A stretch of 64,000 nt of DNA from JAVDCA01 sp963819385 (GTDB taxonomy: Bacteria > Pseudomonadota > Alphaproteobacteria > Rhizobiales > Xanthobacteraceae). The DNA is taken from assembly GCA_963819385.1 (NCBI GenBank), contig CAWFVV010000002.1:496001-560000 (forward strand). The letters are read 5' to 3'. The position numbers were made by a program, and so were the translations under genes. Below the pieces are notes generated by a model, which did no database searches, was not told the DNA's origin, and was given only the letters and a program-made list of their open reading frames with translations. The first letter of the stretch is position 1, and each line of letters starts with the position of its first letter. This document shows positions 35,039-43,442 of the stretch, in pieces.

Positions 35039-35780
35039 GGCGCGGCCGCTCGCGGGCAGTTGCTGGCGCCTCGTCGAGGCACAACACCATGTGTCCACCC
35101 TGAAACTCACCGACTCGGTCGATGAGCAGCGCGTGCTCGAGGAGCTCATCGAGGCGACCAAGCCGGCCGTTCCGCCGGAGTGTCGCCACCTCCACTATCT
35201 GCTGGCGACGCCCTTTCGCTACGGTGCCGCTTATCCGACGGGGTCGCGATTTCGACGCGCCGGATCTACGGAAGGCGTGTTCTACGCGTCGGAAACGCCG
35301 CAGACCGCGGCTGCCGAGATGGCGTTCTATCGGCTGCTCTTCTTCGCCGAGTCGCCGCAAACGCCGTGGCCCGCCAATCCCGCCGAATACACGGCTTTCG
35401 CGGTCCGCTACGCGACCAGGAAGGCGATCGACCTGACGAAGGGAAAACTCGCATCCAATCGCGCGCGATGGATGCACGTGACCGACTACCGTCACTGCCA
35501 CGCTTTGGCTGACGCTGCCCGCGCGGCCCGAATCGAAATTATCCGATTTGCGTCGGCCCGCGACCCCGGGCACGGGATCAATCTCGCGCTCCTCACCTGC
35601 CGTGCATTCGCAAAGTCTCAGCCGGTTGCCCAGCAGACCTGGCATATTCACCTCGGCGAGTCCGGCGTTCAGGCAATCTGCGAAGCCCCTAAATCTGGCC
35701 TCACATTCGATCGCAAGTCGTTCGCCGGCGACCCGCGTATTGCACGCCTGCCGTGGGCGCGCGGCCCGCGGGCGCGTTGA
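34998..35780 (+). CDS. RES-domain toxin
   Basis: The protein has 260 residues from the ATG at 34998, overlapping the antitoxin. RES motif residues appear as RFRRAGSTEGVFYASETPQTAAAEMAFYR and the later ARDPGHGINLALL, within an ADP-ribosyltransferase-like fold. Characterised RES toxins break down NAD+, causing growth arrest. It is longer than minimal RES toxins (about 160) because of an N-terminal 50-70 residue extension, a subgroup feature. The true start could be later. Confidence 0.85.
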   Translation: MSSSIWTPAALSSEARPLAGSCWRLVEAQHHVSTLKLTDSVDEQRVLEELIEATKPAVPPECRHLHYLLATPFRYGAAYPTGSRFRRAGSTEGVFYASETPQTAAAEMAFYRLLFFAESPQTPWPANPAEYTAFAVRYATRKAIDLTKGKLASNRARWMHVTDYRHCHALADAARAARIEIIRFASARDPGHGINLALLTCRAFAKSQPVAQQTWHIHLGESGVQAICEAPKSGLTFDRKSFAGDPRIARLPWARGPRAR

Positions 35781-35826
35781 GCCATCGAGCGGCGCCCCGC
35801 CCCAGCAGGTTGTCGGCAGGACCTCC

Positions 35827-36357
35827 CTACCCGATCCGCTTGAGCGCTTGCATGTAGTGCTTCCAGCGCCGCACATAGACGTCGACTCCGTGCGCGATCC
35901 GCGCAACGGCCTTCTCGTCGAGCGTGCGCACCGCCCGCGCCGGGCTGCCGACGATCAGCGAATTGTCCGGAAAGCTTTTGCCCTCGGTGACGAGGGCGCC
36001 GGCGCCGACCAGGCTGTTGTTGCCGATCTTCGCGCCGTTGAGCAGCACCGCGTTCATGCCGATCAGGCTGTTCTCGCCGATCGTGCAGCCGTGCAGCACC
36101 ACGTTGTGGCCGACCAGCGTATTGGCGCCGACCGTGAGCGGAAATCCCGGGTCGGTGTGCAGCGTGCAATTGTCCTGGATGTCGGAGCGCTCGCCGATCT
36201 CGATCCACTCGTTGTCGCCGCGCAGCACCGAGCCGTACCAGACGCTGGCGTCGCGTTTGAGCCGCACCTTGCCGATCACGATGGCGGTTTCGGCGACCCA
36301 GTAATGTCCCTCGCCGGGAAATTCCGGCGCAATTCCGTCAAGCTCGTAGATCGGCAT
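35827..36357 (-). CDS. Gamma-carbonic-anhydrase-like hexapeptide protein
   Basis: The protein has 176 residues from the ATG at 36357 (GGGAG upstream). A left-handed beta helix of hexapeptide repeats carries three histidines at metal positions: CTLHTDPG, LVGHNVVLHGC. RGDNEWIEIGERSDIQDNC is typical of the YrdA/CaiE group. It may be a zinc or iron carbonic anhydrase, although many family members have no measured activity. It stands alone, convergent with the RES gene. Confidence 0.88.
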   Translation of the reverse strand: MPIYELDGIAPEFPGEGHYWVAETAIVIGKVRLKRDASVWYGSVLRGDNEWIEIGERSDIQDNCTLHTDPGFPLTVGANTLVGHNVVLHGCTIGENSLIGMNAVLLNGAKIGNNSLVGAGALVTEGKSFPDNSLIVGSPARAVRTLDEKAVARIAHGVDVYVRRWKHYMQALKRIG

Positions 36358-36423
36358 GCAGGCAGCTCCCGATGGAGCTGCGACCATGCCATTGCGTCGT
36401 ACGGAGAGGCAAGGCACCTATCC

Positions 36424-36514
36424 CGTCATTGCGAGGCGCGCGTAGCACGCCGAAGCAATCTCGATCCGCAGACACGTGCGGCATGAGATTGCTTCGCTTC
36501 GCTCGCAATGACGG
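36424..36514. repeat. Inverted repeat CGTCATTGCGAGG type
   Basis: The arms are CGTCATTGCGAG(G)CG and CGCTCGCAATGACGG, with inner GAAGCAATCTC and GAGATTGCTTC. It is about 91 bases, the single copy of this family in the window. Confidence 0.8.
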
Positions 36515-36522
36515 CGGCGGCG

Positions 36523-36873
36523 CTACATCATGATCTGCCGCAGCGCCTGGAACACCATCACGACCACGGAGCCGGACATCAGGCTCCAGATGCCCGCGAC
36601 CGCGGTCGCGACCATGACGAACTCGAAGCGGCGGCGCTCGATGCGGCGGCCGCGGATGGTGTTGCGCATAATGATGAACGGCGCCGCGAACACCAGGAAC
36701 GGGATCGCGGCGAAAGTGGAGGGATGAGGCCCCTGCTCGAGCAGGCGGAAGCTCGCCGGCCGCTCGGTGACGAGCTGATAGCCGGTCGAGATCACGCCCG
36801 CGACCGCAAAGCCGATCAGCAGGGCGAGCAGCTCTTGGGCCGACTTCGGCGAAATCGACAGGGACGCAAACAC
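36523..36873 (-). CDS. Small membrane protein (possibly DUF6949 family)
   Basis: The protein has 116 residues from a GTG at 36873 (GGGAG 6 bases upstream); an upstream extension to 36939 is unsupported. Three membrane helices are likely: ELLALLIGFAVAGVISTGY, FAAIPFLVFAAPFIIM and FVMVATAVAGIWSLMSGSVVVM. Between helices 2 and 3 is a basic loop RNTIRGRRIERRRFE. It resembles a conserved Rhizobiales protein that I believe is named DUF6949. Function unknown. Confidence 0.65.
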   Translation of the reverse strand: MFASLSISPKSAQELLALLIGFAVAGVISTGYQLVTERPASFRLLEQGPHPSTFAAIPFLVFAAPFIIMRNTIRGRRIERRRFEFVMVATAVAGIWSLMSGSVVVMVFQALRQIMM

Positions 36874-37052
36874 TCGGCAACTCCCAACGCACACGCGTGC
36901 CGCCGGTCGTTTCTGCCAAATCGTGGCGGGGAGCGCCACGACATCCTTAAGAAAGGGTTAACCCGCGGCGCCCGGCCAGATTTTTACGATCGCGGGCGCC
37001 CGATTCCCGCGTGCCATACTCCGCGTGATTCGGATCCATTGGAGTGCCGCAC

Positions 37053-37766
37053 ATGCCGGCCATCGCGGGACTTCACATCGAGGGGCGGCAGCACGCGCGC
37101 GGCCACCGCGCGACCGAAAGCCTGCTGCTGTTGACCGTGCTGGTGCTGATCTCGCTCGGCGTGACGGCGCTCGGATTCGTCGCCTACGCGCTGTGGCCGC
37201 GCTGGCCGGACGCCGCGGCCGCCGCCGACGCGCCATCCCTGCCGATCACGGTCGCGGGCGTACCCTTCAACGTGCCGCCGCAGGCGATGCGGATCGCGGC
37301 GCAGCGCACGCCCGGCGCGCAGGCGCGCATCGATCTCGCCTATCTGTGGCCCTCCCTGGTGCCGCCCGACAAGGCCACGGTGCCGAGCCTCAACGAGCGC
37401 GACCGCGTCTTCGTCACCATCGCGGTCGCGACCTCGCTGTCGCCGCTCGAACGGCTCAGGAACATCTATCCGCGCTACACCGCGGCCGATGCCATGCCGG
37501 GCCCGCCGGGACTTGCGCTGTTCGCATTCCGCGACGGCACGCCCTACCAGGGCAAGGACATCGCCTTCGACGCCGCGGCGCCGGAAAAATTCCTCGCCCG
37601 CTGCTCGCGCAGCATCAACCTGCTCACGCCCGGCACGTGCCTCGACGAGCGCCGCATCGGCGGCGCCGACATCACGGTGCGCTTTCCGCGCGACTGGCTG
37701 ACGAACTGGCGCGACGTGGAAGCAGGGCTCGATAAGCTGATCGGTCAGCTGAGGCCGGCAAGCTGA
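37053..37766 (+). CDS. Single-pass membrane protein of unknown function
   Basis: The protein has 237 residues from the ATG at 37053 (GGAG 8 bases upstream). One helix at about 24-46 (SLLLLTVLVLISLGVTALGFVAY) anchors a periplasmic domain with TVAGVPFNVPPQAMR, IDLAYLWPSLVPPD and FRDGTPYQGKDIAFD. Two cysteines (ARCSR, PGTCLDE) may form a disulfide. No family name is known to me. Confidence 0.65.
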   Translation: MPAIAGLHIEGRQHARGHRATESLLLLTVLVLISLGVTALGFVAYALWPRWPDAAAAADAPSLPITVAGVPFNVPPQAMRIAAQRTPGAQARIDLAYLWPSLVPPDKATVPSLNERDRVFVTIAVATSLSPLERLRNIYPRYTAADAMPGPPGLALFAFRDGTPYQGKDIAFDAAAPEKFLARCSRSINLLTPGTCLDERRIGGADITVRFPRDWLTNWRDVEAGLDKLIGQLRPAS

Positions 37767-37768
37767 TC

Positions 37769-37853
37769 GTAGGATGGGTTGAGCGTAGCGAAACCCATCA
37801 TCTATGCGTCGAAAGTCAGGCGATGGGTTTCGCTATCGCTCAACCCATCCTAC
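37769..37853. repeat. Family A palindromic repeat, copy 3
   Basis: GTAGGATGGGTTGAGCG at the left and CTCAACCCATCCTAC at the right, with AACCCATC/GATGGGTT inside. It sits between convergent genes. Confidence 0.85.
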
Positions 37854-37873
37854 TCCCGCGCCCAATCCAGATC

Positions 37874-38077
37874 CTATTCCAGATCCACCGAGAGGATCGA
37901 CATGTTGAAATTGTAGTCGCCCTCGTCCTCGTCGGCCGAGATCACGGCGATGAATTCCTGGTCGATATAGACCTCGACCGAGTCGTCCTTCTTGGGCCGC
38001 GGCACCACGCGAATCTTCGCGTTGCCGAACAGCCGCCGCAGATAGGCTTCGATCTTGCGGATTTCCTGAACGTCCAC
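37874..38077 (-). CDS. DUF3126-family small protein
   Basis: The protein has 67 residues from a GTG at 38077 (GGGGAG upstream); longer frames run through a palindrome. EIRKIEAYLRRLFGN, IRVVPRPKKDDSVEVYI and EFIAVISADEDEGDYNFN match DUF3126, a small alphaproteobacterial family of unknown function usually found beside cysE, as here (146 bases away, same strand). Confidence 0.85.
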   Translation of the reverse strand: MDVQEIRKIEAYLRRLFGNAKIRVVPRPKKDDSVEVYIDQEFIAVISADEDEGDYNFNMSILSVDLE

Positions 38078-38109
38078 CGGCTGCTCCCCTTGCCTGCAAA
38101 GCTTCTCCG

Positions 38110-38199
38110 TCGTCATCGCCGGGCTTGTCCCGGCGATCCCCGCGAGGACCAGACTGTCGTCCCTCAGCGGGATGCCCGGGACGAGCCCGGGCATGACGA
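38110..38199. repeat. Inverted repeat CGTCATCGCCGGG type, copy 1
   Basis: The arms are CGTCATCGCCGGGC(TT)GTCCCGG and GATGCCCGGGACGAGCCCGGGC-ATGACG, about 90 bases with two internal hairpins. It lies between cysE and DUF3126. A shorter copy is at 43049. Confidence 0.8.
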
Positions 38200-38223
38200 G
38201 TCAGAAAATTCCGCTCATCCTTA

Positions 38224-39048
38224 TCACAATCCCGGATCGTTTAGCATCTGATCCATCGTGCGCGAAGGCTCGGCGCAGCCGGCCTCGCCGACCACGCGCG
38301 CCGGCACGCCCGCGACCGTCGTGTTGTGCGGGACCGGCTTGACCACCACCGAGCCCGCCGCGATGCGCGCGCAGTGCCCGACCTCGATATTGCCGAGGAT
38401 TTTCGCGCCCGCGCCGATCATCACGCCGCGGCCGATCTTCGGATGCCGGTCGCCGTTCTCGTTGCCGGTGCCGCCGAGCGTCACGTCGTGCAGGATCGAC
38501 ACGTCGTCGTCGATCGCCGCCGTCTCGCCGACCACTAGGCCGGTCGCATGATCGACGAAGATGCCGCGCCCGATGCGCGCCGCCGGATGGATGTCGCACT
38601 GGAAGACCGAGGAGGCGCGGCTCTGCAGGTAGTAGGCGAAGTCCTTGCGGCCCTTCTCCCACAGCCAGTGCGCCAGCCGGTAGGTCTGGACGGCGTGGAA
38701 GCCCTTGAAGTAGAGCACGGGCTCGATGAAGCGGCTGGTCGCCGGATCGCGGTCGTAGGTCGCGACGATGTCGGCGCGGAAGGCATCGCCGAGCGCCGGC
38801 ACGTCTTCGAGCGCGCCCGCATAGGCCTGCCGGATCAGCTCGCCCGACACGTCCGGATGGTCGAGCCGCTCGGCGATCCGGTGCACCACCACCTGCTCGA
38901 GCCGGTCGTGATGCAGCACCGACGAATAGATGAACGAGGAGAGTTCGGGCTCCTGCCGCACCACCGTCTCGGCCTCGCGCCGGATGCGCGTCCAGACGGG
39001 GTCGACCTTGTCGAGCACGTTGATGGTACGGGTCTGCTGCTGATTCAT
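38224..39048 (-). CDS. cysE: Serine O-acetyltransferase
   Basis: The protein has 274 residues from the ATG at 39048 (GGGAGG upstream). An N-terminal helical domain (DPVWTRIRREAETVVRQEP, LYFKGFHAVQTYRLAHWLW) is followed by a hexapeptide beta helix with FQCDIHPAARIGRGIFVDHATG and GGTGNENGDRHPKIG. These hold the catalytic Asp-His pair and acetyl-CoA site. It makes O-acetylserine from serine for cysteine synthesis in the cytoplasm. The C-terminus (QMLNDPGL) ends in a form that could dock into cysteine synthase, which favours a C-terminal Ile but tolerates variants. Confidence 0.93.
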   Translation of the reverse strand: MNQQQTRTINVLDKVDPVWTRIRREAETVVRQEPELSSFIYSSVLHHDRLEQVVVHRIAERLDHPDVSGELIRQAYAGALEDVPALGDAFRADIVATYDRDPATSRFIEPVLYFKGFHAVQTYRLAHWLWEKGRKDFAYYLQSRASSVFQCDIHPAARIGRGIFVDHATGLVVGETAAIDDDVSILHDVTLGGTGNENGDRHPKIGRGVMIGAGAKILGNIEVGHCARIAAGSVVVKPVPHNTTVAGVPARVVGEAGCAEPSRTMDQMLNDPGL

Positions 39049-39160
39049 GACGCGCCTCCCGAGCCTCAAGGGCCCGATAGCTGAGGAAAGTTTAGCACAA
39101 ATAGGAACCGGGCAGGACTCCCGCAATCGACCCAATTCATCAAAGTTCGTCGCCAACCCA

Positions 39161-40034
39161 TCAAAGACCCTTAAGGAATTCGAGGATGGCGACCGAGAAC
39201 TGGTCGTTCTTGTCGCCCGCCACCATGTGGCGCGCGCCCGACACGTCGGCGAAGCGGGCATGCGGCACCAGCGCCAGGAATTCCTTCGCGTGCTCCTCCT
39301 GCACCAGCTCGGACGAGCCGCCGCGCACCAGCATCGCGGGTATCTTCAGCCCGCGCGCCGCCGCGAGCAGCTTCTCCTCGACGTCGCCGCGCCCGCCGCC
39401 GACCGGCCGCCGGCCGTCGAGGAAGCGCGGATCCCAGTGCCAGCGCCAGCGCCCGTCGGGATGCAGCCGCAGGTTCTTCTTCAGGCCTTCGGTCGAGCGC
39501 GGACGCGGCCGGTGCGGCAGATAGGCCGCGACCGCGTCGGCCGCCTCCTCGACGGTCGCAAATCCGTCGCGCGCGTGCTCGCGCATGAAGCCCTGCACCT
39601 TGGCGACGCCCGTCAGGTCGACCCGCGGCGTGATGTCGACCAGCACCAGCGCGGAAAAGATCGGCGCGAGGTTGCGCTCTTGCGCGTTGCCGGCCGCGAG
39701 CAGCGCCGCGATGCCGCCGAGCGAGGCGCCGATGGTGACCGGCGGCGCGCCGTGCCGGCGCTCGAGCTCGGCCGCGACCGTCGTCACGTCGGCGGCGAAG
39801 TCCTGGAACGCGTAGGCGCCGTTCGCGATCCATTCCGAACTCGCCATGCCCGCGCTGGTCGACCGCGTAGGCGACCCACCCGGCGCGCGCGATCTCGACC
39901 GCGGTCCGGCGCCAGGCATGCCGGGTCTGCCCACCGCCATGCAGCAGCAGCACCGGCCGCCCGGCATCGCCGAAAACATCGGCCGCGAGGCGGTTGCGGA
40001 CCGCGCCGGCGAAGGATTCATGCAGCGAGCTCAC
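39161..40034 (-). pseudogene. Alpha/beta hydrolase, one frameshift
   Basis: A GTG at 40034 with GGAGGAG upstream overlaps the preceding gene as GTGA. The first frame has GRPVLLLHGGGQTRHAWRRT and YAVDQRGHG; near 39843 the conserved frame changes to SEWIANGAYAFQDFAADV, with nucleophile elbow VTIGASLGGIAA and the histidine in SGARHMVAGD. Together about 290 residues of an intact hydrolase. Substrate unknown. Single-base shift inside the GHGxSEW motif, probably an error. Confidence 0.8.
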
Positions 40035-40801
40035 GCCGACTCCTCCAGGAACGCGAGCACCGCCGCCTTGAACACCTTGTCGCCGACCGCGAGCATGTGG
40101 TCGCGCCCCGGGATCTCGAGCGCGCGCGCGTTCGGCATGAGCATCGCGAGCGCCTCGGCCGGGCCCGCGACCGTATCCTTGCTGCCGACCGCGACCAGGG
40201 TCGGGGCCGCGATGCGGGCGACCTCCTCGCGCGAGAGCGTCTGGCGCGAGCCGCGGATGCAGGCGGCGAGCGCCTTGAGATCGGATTTGGTCTGCTGCGC
40301 GAAGGCACGAAATGCGTAGCCCTGCGGGTCGCGCACATCCGTGATCGAGGGCGCCTCGAGCGCCTCCGCGATCGTCTCCGGCAGGCCCACGCCCTCGACC
40401 AGCCTGATGCCGAGCCCGCCGAGGACGACGTGGTCGACGCGCTGCGGGTGGGCAAGCGCGAGATAGGCCGCGATCCGCGCGCCCATCGAGTAGCCCATCA
40501 CGTCGGCGCGCGCGATTCCGAGATGGTCCATCAGGGCGCGCACGTCCTGCGCCATCACGGCACTATGGTAGCGCGTCGGGTCGTAGAGCTTGGTCGAGGC
40601 GCCGTGGCCGCGGTCGTCGAGCGCGATCGCGCGGCGGCCGGCGCGCGTCAGCGTGTCGACCCAGCCGGGCGCGACCCAGTTGGTCTCCTTGGTCGACGCA
40701 AAGCCGTGCACCAGCACGATCGGCGGGCCGTCGCCGGCGTCGAGATAGGCGATGTCGGCGTCGTCGGAGCGAAACGTGCCGGTACGGAAATTCTGAGTCA
40801 T
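40031..40801 (-). CDS. Alpha/beta hydrolase
   Basis: The protein has 256 residues from the ATG at 40801 (AGAGGG upstream). IVLVHGFASTKETNW, ALDDRGHGASTK, nucleophile Ser in VMGYSMGARIAAYLA, acid region VGSKDTVAGP and histidine in IPGRDHMLA make a complete catalytic triad. It is translationally coupled to the second hydrolase (GTGA overlap), so both may act on related esters or lactones. No neighbour names the substrate. Confidence 0.85.
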   Translation of the reverse strand: MTQNFRTGTFRSDDADIAYLDAGDGPPIVLVHGFASTKETNWVAPGWVDTLTRAGRRAIALDDRGHGASTKLYDPTRYHSAVMAQDVRALMDHLGIARADVMGYSMGARIAAYLALAHPQRVDHVVLGGLGIRLVEGVGLPETIAEALEAPSITDVRDPQGYAFRAFAQQTKSDLKALAACIRGSRQTLSREEVARIAAPTLVAVGSKDTVAGPAEALAMLMPNARALEIPGRDHMLAVGDKVFKAAVLAFLEESA

Positions 40802-41118
40802 GCCAACCCTCTGATGCCGGCCCTTCATACACGGGCGCAGGGCCCAGTCGAGCGCTCCCGCGCATGCGAGGTCTACGGGCCGGAGCTAACGCGACAGATG
40901 AAGCGCACGCTTGGGAGTCAATCGGAAGTATAAAAATATCAACGGCTTACATCGATTTCCCATCAAGAAGATTTGGATGAGACGCCTGTCGCGCCGCTGA
41001 ATCGATCGGTCGCGCCGCTGCCCAACTGGGTTTGCCAAGGTGGTATTCCTGGATGGGTACCGATAAGGTCCCATGGACCTCGCGTTGTCCGCGAGGCCTC
41101 AACACAGAGGGGCAATTA
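40802..41118. other. Gene-free stretch between divergent genes
   Basis: About 317 bases. An AT-rich segment (40918-40960, with TATAAAAATATC) is the most likely promoter region for the secreted protein gene downstream, but no -35/-10 pair is convincing. No repeat or small gene is seen. Confidence 0.5.
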
Positions 41119-42108
41119 ATGTCGAAACGAATACTCTTGTACGCAACGGCCGCTTTGGCCGGCCTCGCACTCGCGGCTGGCGATGCCGCAGCCGCAACGA
41201 AGAGACACGCGCCGGTGGTCCACAACACGGCACACACACACCGGGCTTCCAACACCCAGCAACGCTTCCACAACGCGGCCCATCAGCAACACTCCCACAA
41301 CCTCGCCCACACCCAGCAGCGCTTCCACAACGTCGCGACCACCCATCTGGGCCCGACCCACCGGACGGGCTTCCACGGTCATTTCACGCACGGTCCCGGC
41401 CTCGGTTCCTCGCCGCACCTCGCGCACGGTACCTTCAAGTTCGGCCCCGCCAAGGTCACACCGCTGGCCGCCAGGAAACTGGCGTTCGCCACCATCAAGC
41501 TCGGCAACAGGGTCGCGCCGATCTGGAAGACGGGACCCAAGAGGATCTGGGTCGGCGGCCGGTGGAAGACGTTCATCGCCTTCTCGGCGATCCACGCCGT
41601 GCGGATCGGCGGCGGCTACTACTGGCCCGACGCCTACGTCAATGTCGGCCGGCCCTACTGCACGGGCACGACGCCCGACGGCTGCCAGCTCAACTGGCAA
41701 CTGGTCAACTTCGAGGACGGCGGCAACGCCTTCCAGTGCGTGCAGTTCTGTCCGCGGCCAAATGCGCCGCCGCCACCGCAGGCGGTCGCGCTCACCCCGC
41801 CGCCGCCTGTCCCGGCGGCAGGCGCCTGCGAGGTCACGGTCTTCTCGGAGCCGAACTTTACCGGCCAGGATGCGACCACCGGCGAGGAGCAGCCGACGCT
41901 CAGCCAGACCGGCTGGCAGGACCAGATCGTCTCGGTTCAGGTGAAGAGCGGCGTCTGGGATTTCTTCTCCGAGGAGAACTTCGGCGGCAACAACATGCGT
42001 CTGCGGCCCGGCTCCTATAAGGACCTCGGCCCCGAGTGGAGCAAGAAGATCAACTCGTTCATGTGCGTGATGGCGGTGCCGCCGAGCACGGCGGCGTCGG
42101 CGCAATAA
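41119..42108 (+). CDS. Exported His/Asn-rich protein with C-terminal beta/gamma-crystallin-like domain
   Basis: The protein has 329 residues. A signal peptide (RILLYATAALAGLALAAGDAAAA) precedes a low-complexity region of about 30-95 with repeated TQQRFHNAAHQ, SHNLAHTQQRFHNVATTH units rich in His, Asn and Gln. A middle domain has GKVTPLAARK-like and IHAVRIGGGYYWPDAYVNVG segments with CTGTTPDGCQLNW. Residues 240-318 form a crystallin-type beta domain: CEVTVFSEPNFTGQD, QIVSVQVKSGVWDFFSEENFGGNNMRLRPG. Likely secreted; the His region may bind metal and the crystallin domain calcium. Role unknown. Confidence 0.75.
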   Translation: MSKRILLYATAALAGLALAAGDAAAATKRHAPVVHNTAHTHRASNTQQRFHNAAHQQHSHNLAHTQQRFHNVATTHLGPTHRTGFHGHFTHGPGLGSSPHLAHGTFKFGPAKVTPLAARKLAFATIKLGNRVAPIWKTGPKRIWVGGRWKTFIAFSAIHAVRIGGGYYWPDAYVNVGRPYCTGTTPDGCQLNWQLVNFEDGGNAFQCVQFCPRPNAPPPPQAVALTPPPPVPAAGACEVTVFSEPNFTGQDATTGEEQPTLSQTGWQDQIVSVQVKSGVWDFFSEENFGGNNMRLRPGSYKDLGPEWSKKINSFMCVMAVPPSTAASAQ

Positions 42109-42393
42109 CAATCAATCGCAATAAAGTGCAGGCCCTCGTCGGCCCACGCATCTCGCTCCGTCTGATCCTCTCCAGCCTCCGTCAGCGCCTCGCGGCGCCG
42201 GCGGAGGCTGGTGCTTCCGCGATCTCGCGCTCGGCTTGCCCGACAACCTCCGACGTGTAACTTTATGGCGGCTTGGTCGCGCGGAACCTGAGGCGTTTCT
42301 CGTCGTTGGCCCGGAGCGACCTTCGCGTCCTTGGCGTCTCTTTCGTCCCTCCGCCGGAACGGCTGACACCCGCGTCCGCAACCGCGCCGCGCC

Positions 42394-43020
42394 ATGACCT
42401 TCATCAAGCTGCTGACGGCCCCGATCCGGCGACTGATGAACTGGTCGGTGATTCAGTTCTGCATCGTCGTCGTGGTCATCCTGTTTCTGGAATATCAAGA
42501 CCCCAATACGATCGGTGGCCAAGTTTATGGCTGGCTCGATTCGCTTGTGACGACGAGCCTCAATTTCCTGTCTCACGTCCATGAGATGAGATCGTTTACC
42601 CGCGCTTTTCTCACGGTCGGATTGACGATCGCCTATGGATTTTGCGTCCTTTGGCTGTTCTTGGAGGCTTGCCGTCGGATCATCCGCAATGGTGTCGATT
42701 TCGCCGGCCGTCACAACTTCCTCGGCCTGCGCAACGCGATCGCGCGCGATCGCGGCATCGCGGCCTATCGGGCCTGGGAGCCGCTCGAGCACATCCGCCC
42801 GCCCGAGATCCCTCAGTTCGTGTGGGAGGAGCGCTTTGCCTGGCCGGCGAACGATGAGCCCCCCTATCCGAGCCTGTGGCGACGCATCGCGTTCGAGCTC
42901 GCGAGCGTGATCCTGGTGGTGCTGCTCGTCCTCGTGCTGCTCCAGGTATTCACGCCGATCCCGGCCCTGTCGTGGATCGCGGCGCAGGCCAAGGCCGTGT
43001 TCGGCTGGGGCAGTCACTAG
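42394..43020 (+). CDS. Integral membrane protein of unknown function
   Basis: The protein has 208 residues with three hydrophobic helices: WSVIQFCIVVVVILFLEY, FLTVGLTIAYGFCVLWLFLEA and FELASVILVVLLVLVLLQVF. Between helices 2 and 3 is a cytoplasmic-looking stretch with RHNFLGLRNAIARDRG and PEIPQFVWEERFAWP. No family recognised. The 285 bases before it show no gene. Confidence 0.7.
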   Translation: MTFIKLLTAPIRRLMNWSVIQFCIVVVVILFLEYQDPNTIGGQVYGWLDSLVTTSLNFLSHVHEMRSFTRAFLTVGLTIAYGFCVLWLFLEACRRIIRNGVDFAGRHNFLGLRNAIARDRGIAAYRAWEPLEHIRPPEIPQFVWEERFAWPANDEPPYPSLWRRIAFELASVILVVLLVLVLLQVFTPIPALSWIAAQAKAVFGWGSH

Positions 43021-43048
43021 TCCACTTCCCGTCCACTTGATCCACCCA

Positions 43049-43079
43049 CGTCATGGCCGGGCTAAAGCCGGGCATGACG
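43049..43079. repeat. Inverted repeat CGTCAT..CCGGGC type, short copy 2
   Basis: CGTCATGGCCGGGCT and AGCCGGGCATGACG enclose AA. It is a compact version of the element at 38110. Confidence 0.75.
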
Positions 43080-43178
43080 CGGGAACCCGTAGGGACGGAA
43101 TACGCTGCTGGGAATGCGCCCCCCTGCTCGCTATGGTTCGGCCGCTTCCGCCACAGCCATTTGTCGAGGTCGCTCCCC

Positions 43179-43440
43179 ATGGCCGAACCCGTCGTTCCCC
43201 ATTTCCACAACGACGCGGGCGTGCCGGTGATCGAGATCGGCGCCAAGGAGTTCATGTGCGTCGGGGCCAAGCCGCCGTTCGACCATCCGCATGTGTTCCT
43301 CGACATGGGCGGCGACAACGAGATCATCTGCCCGTATTGCTCGACGCTCTACCGCCACGATCCCGCGCTCGATTCCCATGCGGCGCGGCCGCCGGAAAGC
43401 GCCCTGCCGTTCCGGCAGCGGCCTGATCCTCCCACCGGAG
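43179..43440 (+). CDS. Zinc-finger (CHCC-type) small protein
   Basis: The ATG at 43179 opens VPHFHNDAGVPVIEIGAKEFMCVG, then FDHPHVFLDMG and EIICPYCSTLYRHD: one Cys, one His and CPYC give the CHCC zinc site of a small family (about 80 residues) related to the mitochondrial complex I subunit NDUFS6. The frame has no stop and runs directly into the FAD monooxygenase; the expected end is near 43400-43440. A lost base is more likely than a true fusion. The exact 3' end is uncertain. Confidence 0.75.
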
Positions 43441-43442
43441 CC

